Shown here one piece after another: positions 5,404 to 8,663 of a stretch of DNA of 8,663 nucleotides. A model generated the notes under the pieces. That model saw nothing but the letters and a program-made list of their open reading frames with translations. It did no database searches and was not told the DNA's origin. Positions within the stretch are counted from its first letter, which is position 1. Each line of letters starts with the position of its first letter. The translations under genes and the position numbers were made by a program. Source of the stretch: Dehalococcoidia bacterium (GTDB taxonomy: Bacteria; Chloroflexota; Dehalococcoidia; JAENJB01); NCBI GenBank assembly GCA_030690705.1, contig JAUYGE010000199.1, positions 1 through 8,663 of the forward strand. Reading direction: 5' to 3'.

Positions 5404-5433
5404 AGTATAGCACACCGCCGAAGCCTAGCTTCA
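5404..5433 (-). promoter_or_regulatory. Predicted promoter of HIT gene
   Basis: On the minus strand TATACT (5404-5409) is a good -10; the best -35 is a weak TGAAGC (5428-5433) 18 bp away. Transcription near 5397 would leave a leader of about 65 nt before TTG 5332. The TTGCAA palindrome at 5437-5448 sits just upstream, so the same regulator might affect both directions. Confidence 0.35.
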
Positions 5434-5436
5434 GCG

Positions 5437-5455
5437 AAGTTGCAACTTGTTGCAT
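5437..5455. promoter_or_regulatory. Palindromic TTGCAA operator candidate, distal site
   Basis: AAGTTGCAACTT (5437-5448) is a perfect 12-bp palindrome. It overlaps a second dyad, TGCAAC-TT-GTTGCA (5441-5454), so TTGCAA and TTGCAT are set 4 bp apart. The form resembles the Nur box recalled from Streptomyces (TTGCAA-type half-sites 5 bp apart). It lies between the HIT and fur promoters. Confidence 0.5.
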
Positions 5456-5480
5456 CATACGTTTCGGCAAAGATGCGAAT

Positions 5481-5490
5481 AGTTGCAACT
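5481..5490. promoter_or_regulatory. Palindromic TTGCAA operator candidate, proximal site
   Basis: AGTTGCAACT is a perfect 10-bp palindrome repeating the core of the distal site, 43 bp centre to centre (about four helical turns). It contains the TTGCAA that also serves as the likely -35 hexamer of fur, so occupancy would exclude RNA polymerase. Confidence 0.5.
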
Positions 5491-5511
5491 TCATCGGCGT
5501 GATGCTACAAT
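5483..5511 (+). promoter_or_regulatory. Predicted promoter of fur-transporter operon, leaderless
   Basis: TTGCAA (5483-5488), a 17-bp spacer and TACAAT (5506-5511). Only 7 bp separate the -10 from ATG 5519, placing the transcription start at or next to the start codon. No Shine-Dalgarno sequence precedes any candidate start. Confidence 0.5.
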
Positions 5512-5518
5512 GGCCGCT

Positions 5519-5938
5519 ATGGAACCGCGAAATCCTATCGGCGAGAAGCTGCGGAGCAACGGCTATCACCTTACCCCGCAGCGGCTCATGATTCTGGACA
5601 TCATGGAGCGGAGCGACGACCACATCAGCGCTGAGGATATCCACCAGCAGGTGCGCGCCCGCTACCCCCGGCAACACGTATCCTCCATCTATCGCACCCT
5701 GGAAACCCTCAAGAAGCTGGGGCTGGTCACCGAGACCGACCTGCGCGACGGAAAGCTGCGCTACCACCTCCAGGAAAAGGGCCACCATCACCATCTTATC
5801 TGCGAGAAGTGCGGCCAGTTCCAGCAGCTGGACGGGAGCCTTCTCTCGCCGCTAAAGGCCGCCATCCTCCGCAAGTACCGCTTCCGCGCCGACCTGAGAC
5901 ACCTGGCCATCTTCGGCCGTTGCGGCAAATGCGCGTAG
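5519..5938 (+). CDS. Fur-family metal-responsive repressor, candidate nickel (Nur-like) regulator
   Basis: A 139-residue dimeric cytosolic repressor of the Fur superfamily. The winged-helix domain spans about 5-82: LTPQRLMILDIM (18-29), HISAEDIHQQV (35-45), and recognition helix VSSIYRTLETLKKLGLV (54-70). The dimerisation domain has a His cluster KGHHHHLICEKCG (H89-H92, C95, C98), the conserved His in DLRHLAIFG (H128), and a terminal CGKC (C135, C138), so the two-CxxC structural zinc site is intact. Start options are ATG 5519 (chosen) and ATG 5510, the latter inside the -10 hexamer; neither has a ribosome binding site, consistent with leaderless initiation. The stop is 9 bp before a His-rich nickel/cobalt-type transporter, making an operon. 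Two TTGCAA palindromes lie in the promoter. The neighbour and operator favour nickel sensing, but zinc, iron or peroxide sensing are not excluded. Confidence 0.9.
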   Translation: MEPRNPIGEKLRSNGYHLTPQRLMILDIMERSDDHISAEDIHQQVRARYPRQHVSSIYRTLETLKKLGLVTETDLRDGKLRYHLQEKGHHHHLICEKCGQFQQLDGSLLSPLKAAILRKYRFRADLRHLAIFGRCGKCA

Positions 5939-5947
5939 GGGAGGAGA

Positions 5948-6721
5948 ATGACTTCACCGCTCCAAGTCCTGATCCTCGGTTTTCTACTAGGTCTTAGACA
6001 TGCCCTGGATCCTGACCACCTGGTGGCGGTGACCACCATTGTCAGCGAATACCGCAACCCCCTCCGGGCCATCTGGGTGGGCGTCTCCTGGGGCCTGGGG
6101 CATACCACTACCCTGTTCCTCGTCGGGGTTTTCCTGCTTCTCGCGAAGGTGTCCATGCCGGAGCGCCTGGCGGTGTTCTTCGAGTTCGTGGTGGGAATAG
6201 TGCTGGTGGTGCTGGGAGTCCAGATTTTCTGGAGCTTCCGCCGGGGGAGGGTCCACCTGCACCCCCATGAGCACGACGGAGAACCGCATCTGCACTTCCA
6301 CTCCCACGCCGAGACTCCAGAACATTCCCACCACCGACTGGCGTGGAACAACTGGGCTCAATTCCTCATCGCCGGCATAATCCCCGGGGAACACCGTCCG
6401 GCTGAACTGCGAAAGTCCCTTAAGCCCTTCTTCCGGGCCAAGTCCTATATTGTAGGTACGGTTCACGGGCTTGCGGGGAGCGCCGCCCTCATGCTGCTGA
6501 TACTGGCCAGCCTGGAGTCCCAATGGGTGGGCATGTGGTATTTACTGCTCTTCGGGCTGGGCTCGGTGGGGGCCATGGGGCTGGCGACCATCTTCCTCAC
6601 CCTGCCCTTCTCGGTCTCCACCCGGCTGCCCCGGCTCCACCGGCTGGTGCAGACCACCAGCGCCATCTTCAGCGTCCTCTTTGGCCTCCTCCTGATGTAT
6701 GAAGCTGCGCTGACGGCCTAG
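5948..6721 (+). CDS. NicO/UreH-type nickel/cobalt transporter with cytosolic or periplasmic His-rich loop
   Basis: A 257-residue inner-membrane protein with about six hydrophobic segments. TM1 carries LGLRHALDPDHLVAV (14-28); the RHA-x-D-x-DH signature (R17, H18, D21, D23, H24) is the metal-selectivity motif of the NiCoT/NicO/UreH group. TM2 has SWGLGHTTTLF (47-57), and a later helix has GTVHGLAGSAAL (170-181). A loop at 103-129 holds 11 histidines and several acidic residues, suited to collecting Ni(II) or Co(II). The start is ATG 5948, directly behind the purine-rich AGGGGAGGAG (5937-5946), which overlaps the fur stop, so the two genes are translated from one transcript. Ni uptake for enzymes such as hydrogenase is the likeliest role under a Fur-type repressor; Ni/Co efflux (RcnA-like) or a TauE-like role cannot be excluded from sequence alone. 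Confidence 0.85.
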   Translation: MTSPLQVLILGFLLGLRHALDPDHLVAVTTIVSEYRNPLRAIWVGVSWGLGHTTTLFLVGVFLLLAKVSMPERLAVFFEFVVGIVLVVLGVQIFWSFRRGRVHLHPHEHDGEPHLHFHSHAETPEHSHHRLAWNNWAQFLIAGIIPGEHRPAELRKSLKPFFRAKSYIVGTVHGLAGSAALMLLILASLESQWVGMWYLLLFGLGSVGAMGLATIFLTLPFSVSTRLPRLHRLVQTTSAIFSVLFGLLLMYEAALTA

Positions 6722-6733
6722 CTCCCCGGTGGC

Positions 6734-6762
6734 TTGCTTCTCCATAACACCGTCCTTATACT
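6734..6762 (+). promoter_or_regulatory. Predicted promoter of second MFS gene
   Basis: TTGCTT (6734-6739), a 17-bp spacer and TATACT (6757-6762), starting 12 bp after the transporter stop. Transcription near 6769 would leave out the AAGGAG at 6763-6768, which weakens the TTG start at 6777 and favours GTG 6810 with GGAGG at 6801-6805. Confidence 0.5.
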
Positions 6763-6809
6763 AAGGAGCCTGTAGCTTGCCTTCCCATAATATCCGCACT
6801 GGAGGACCC

Positions 6810-8084
6810 GTGAGCGTAAAGCGCCGCTGGCACTACGGCTGGGTCATCGTCGCCGTCTCTTTCATCTCCATGTTCATCGGCCTGGGCCCCAGGGGCTCCT
6901 TTCCCATCTTCTATGTGGCCATGCTCGAGGAGTTCCACTGGACCCGCGCCGGGACGGCCGGGGTGTTCTCCATAGGAATGTTGACCGCTGCCATCACCAT
7001 GCCTATCGTAGGCACCCTATTCGACAGATACGGCCCAAAACTATTGATGGGCATAGGCTCGGTGGTGCTGGCTCTCGGCCTGGCGGCGGCCAGCCGGACC
7101 GGGGACATCTGGCAACTTTACATAAGCTATGGAATCGTGGTGACGGCGGGCATGAGCTGCGTCTCGGTGGTACCCCACACCGCTATCATAACAAACTGGT
7201 TCACCACCAGGAGCGGCCGGGCCATAGGCCTGGCGACCTCGGGGATGGGAGGCAGCTATGCCATCGCCATCCTGTCCCAGTACGTCACCTCAAACTACGG
7301 CTGGCGAAACGGATATCTGGTACTGGGTATCCTGGTAGCCGTCATCGTGTTACCCCTCGTCCTGGCTTTCCAGCGGCTGAGGACCCCCAGCCCGTCTGCC
7401 TCAGGAGAGAGGGCCGGGGAGCGCAGCACGGCCATGCCTGCGCCACAAGGACAACGTCTGGAAAAGGGCAATCCGCCCGGGAAGGCTGGTGAAGGATGGA
7501 CTCTTCGACGAGCTATGCGTACCAGCAGGTTCTGGATGGTCTTCCTGGCGTTCTTTCTCTCCGGATATGCCAGCTTTCTCATTGGCACGCACCAGGTAGC
7601 CTTCAATGTAGACATGGGATACAGTCAATTTCTGGCCGCCTCCATGGTAGGGCTCTTTGGAATTGTTAACACCTTTGGCCGGATGGGCGGATTCCTGTCT
7701 GACCGCATCGGCAGGGAGGGCGCCTACAGCATGGGGGCGGGTGGCTCCGCGGTAGCCATAATGTTGCTCCTGCTCGCCAGAAATCCTCTTAATCCTTTCT
7801 TTCTCTACGGCTGGGCCTTGCTCTTTGGCCTCGGCATAGGCCTGATGGGGCCTTCCATCCTTGCCACCACCGCCGACCTTTTCAAGGGGCGGCACCTGGG
7901 CGCCATCATCGGCTTCATGGGCCTGGGATTCAACGCCGGTGGCGCCCTGGGTCCCTGGGTGGGGGGATACATCTACGACGTCCTTGGCAAGTATGACACA
8001 GCCTTCTACTCGGCAATTGCGGCAGCCGTCCTCTCGGCTATGTTCATATGGGTGGCCGCACCGAGAAAGGCGAGGAGGGAGTAG
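6810..8084 (+). CDS. MFS transporter, 12-helix, OFA/monocarboxylate-like type
   Basis: A 424-residue permease with two six-helix halves. The N-terminus WHYGWVIVAVSFISMFIGLG (7-26) and GPRGSFPIFYVAMLEEFHW (26-44) are typical of the oxalate/formate antiporter and monocarboxylate-like MFS groups. Motif A, GTLFDRYGPK (68-77), is echoed in the second half as GGFLSDRIGREG (293-304). The central cytosolic loop (about 189-236) is unusually polar and includes PSPSASGERAGERS (193-206), which reads like a translated intergenic repeat. GTG 6810 is preferred over the in-frame TTG 6777 because GGAGG lies 4 bp before it and the predicted transcript starts near 6769. An organic anion substrate is plausible but not shown. 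The gene follows the nickel-type transporter on the same strand but has its own promoter, and it ends 2 bp from a convergent gene. Confidence 0.87.
   Translation: MSVKRRWHYGWVIVAVSFISMFIGLGPRGSFPIFYVAMLEEFHWTRAGTAGVFSIGMLTAAITMPIVGTLFDRYGPKLLMGIGSVVLALGLAAASRTGDIWQLYISYGIVVTAGMSCVSVVPHTAIITNWFTTRSGRAIGLATSGMGGSYAIAILSQYVTSNYGWRNGYLVLGILVAVIVLPLVLAFQRLRTPSPSASGERAGERSTAMPAPQGQRLEKGNPPGKAGEGWTLRRAMRTSRFWMVFLAFFLSGYASFLIGTHQVAFNVDMGYSQFLAASMVGLFGIVNTFGRMGGFLSDRIGREGAYSMGAGGSAVAIMLLLLARNPLNPFFLYGWALLFGLGIGLMGPSILATTADLFKGRHLGAIIGFMGLGFNAGGALGPWVGGYIYDVLGKYDTAFYSAIAAAVLSAMFIWVAAPRKARRE
7384..7445 (+). repeat. Possible repeat-derived segment inside the MFS central loop
   Basis: The DNA for residues 192-212 of the second MFS protein contains a purine-rich tract, TCAGGAGAGAGGGCCGGGGA (7401-7420), and encodes a Ser/Gly/Arg-rich peptide of the SPSASGERAGER kind. 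I recall this peptide as a common translation of the dispersed CTCTCCC-type repeats in many genomes. No flanking duplication is visible. It lies in a loop that tolerates insertions. Confidence 0.35.
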
Positions 8085-8086
8085 AT

Positions 8087-8663
8087 TCAGCCTTCGAGCT
8101 GGACTTTCAGCTCCTCAGGCCTGGTGGCGGGGGACTGACAGGCGTGATCCCGGCAGACAAAGGCTGTCGGCTTTCCCTCCTTCAATACCCGGCCCTGAAG
8201 GAGCCGAATGCGCTCCGGTGGAGCCAGCTCACCTGGCTCCACGGCTAAGACGACCTTGTGAGGCAGGTAGCTTCCGTGAATCGCCGCCAACAGCCCCCGG
8301 GTCCGGGGGTCGCCTGAGGGACCGACGAGGACAATTTCCCTCGGGTGGGCAAGATGGAAGTCCAGGCCGCAAAGCCAGGCTCCGAAGGCCGCCGGCTGGT
8401 CGGTCATGAATTTGGCCACCTTGCTCATGGCTGCCACCGCCCGCTCCCGGTAGTGATCCTCGCCAGTGACAACAGCCATCTGCAACAGAACATTGACCGC
8501 GGCGGCGCTCCCCGATGGAACCGGAGAATCGAAGAGGCGGCGCGGGCGCACGAGCAGGCTCTCGTTCTCGCGACCGGTATCGAAGAAGACGCCCTCTCCA
8601 TCATCCCAGAAAAGCTCGATCATGGAGTCCACCAGGGAAAGGCTCTCCTCCAGCCAGCGTCTC
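8087..8663 (-). CDS. YyaL/DUF255-type (thioredoxin domain-containing) protein, C-terminal 191 residues
   Basis: The C-terminal part of a protein of the YyaL/SSP411 family (usually near 650-700 residues: an N-terminal thioredoxin-like DUF255 domain and a six-hairpin alpha/alpha barrel). The 5' portion lies beyond the right edge; the frame is open to base 8663. Visible landmarks are FWDDGEGVFFDTG near the edge, FDSPVPSGSAAAVNVLLQMA (barrel), the nucleotide-fold-like EIVLVGPSGDPRTRGLL, and a C-terminal AFVCRDHACQSPATRPEEL with a CxxxxC pair. The enzyme activity of the family is not settled as far as I know; the barrel resembles sugar epimerases and glycosidases. Candidate starts in the window, GTG at 8632 and ATG at 8623, are internal. 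It converges on the second MFS gene with 2 bp between stops. The family is clear; function is not. Confidence 0.9.
   Translation of the reverse strand, partial: RRWLEESLSLVDSMIELFWDDGEGVFFDTGRENESLLVRPRRLFDSPVPSGSAAAVNVLLQMAVVTGEDHYRERAVAAMSKVAKFMTDQPAAFGAWLCGLDFHLAHPREIVLVGPSGDPRTRGLLAAIHGSYLPHKVVLAVEPGELAPPERIRLLQGRVLKEGKPTAFVCRDHACQSPATRPEELKVQLEG
8096..8113. terminator. Small hairpin just past the second MFS stop
   Basis: GAGCTG (8096-8101) pairs with CAGCTC (8108-8113) around a GACTTT loop. It begins 11 bp after the MFS stop and lies in the last YyaL-type codons. There is no T-tract; weak evidence for a shared end-of-transcript hairpin. Confidence 0.25.

Noticed and set aside
5333..5794. 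Open minus-strand extension of the HIT frame upstream of TTG 5332
   Set aside because: It is antisense to the well-supported Fur gene, its translation has no domain character, and the HIT domain begins right after a TTG with an ideal ribosome binding site.
6777..6809. TTG start for the second MFS protein
   Set aside because: Its AAGGAG would lie upstream of the predicted transcription start, and GTG 6810 has its own GGAGG and gives a typical MFS N-terminus. Not fully excluded.
7401..7895. Minus-strand frame opposite the second MFS gene
   Set aside because: The sense frame is a clear MFS permease; this is a codon-bias shadow.

Overview
GC-rich bacterial chromosome segment with compact genes and short intergenic gaps. 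The gene set (M24 peptidase-fold protein, small winged-helix protein, HIT protein, Fur regulator, NicO/UreH-type metal transporter, two MFS permeases, YyaL-type protein) and the dispersed palindromic repeats resemble environmental Chloroflexota, perhaps Dehalococcoidia. That assignment is an impression from protein style and repeats; there is no marker gene here. I see no phage, insertion sequence, CRISPR array or rRNA.

Layout. At the left edge, a minus-strand gene of unknown function (1-265) runs off the window. Next are a minus-strand DHA2-type MFS exporter (408-1826), a repeat-bearing gap holding an inverted pair of REP-like palindromes (about 1915-1985), and a minus-strand archaeal-type dUTPase (1988-2512). 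A gap with hairpin repeats leads to tRNA-Gly(TCC) at 2757-2833. On the plus strand follow a small helical protein (2932-3195), a degenerate M24 protein (3291-4451) and a small winged-helix protein (4578-4871) behind a helically phased TATAAGT array. A HIT protein (4880-5332, minus) is divergent from a Fur-family regulator (5519-5938, plus), which forms an operon with a His-rich metal transporter (5948-6721). A second MFS permease (6810-8084, plus) has its own promoter and converges, 2 bp apart, on the C-terminal part of a YyaL/DUF255-type protein (8087-8663, minus) cut by the right edge.

How it fits together. The best functional unit is fur plus transporter. The TTGCAA palindromes in the fur promoter, one coinciding with the -35 hexamer, suggest autoregulated nickel or cobalt homeostasis similar to actinobacterial Nur, although the metal is inferred. 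The winged-helix gene probably represses itself through the phased array. The M24 protein has lost most canonical metal ligands and is probably not an ordinary aminopeptidase. The fur and first MFS transcripts look leaderless or nearly so. I found no wholly new multi-gene system; the two regulatory regions and the degenerate M24 protein are the parts most worth a second look.
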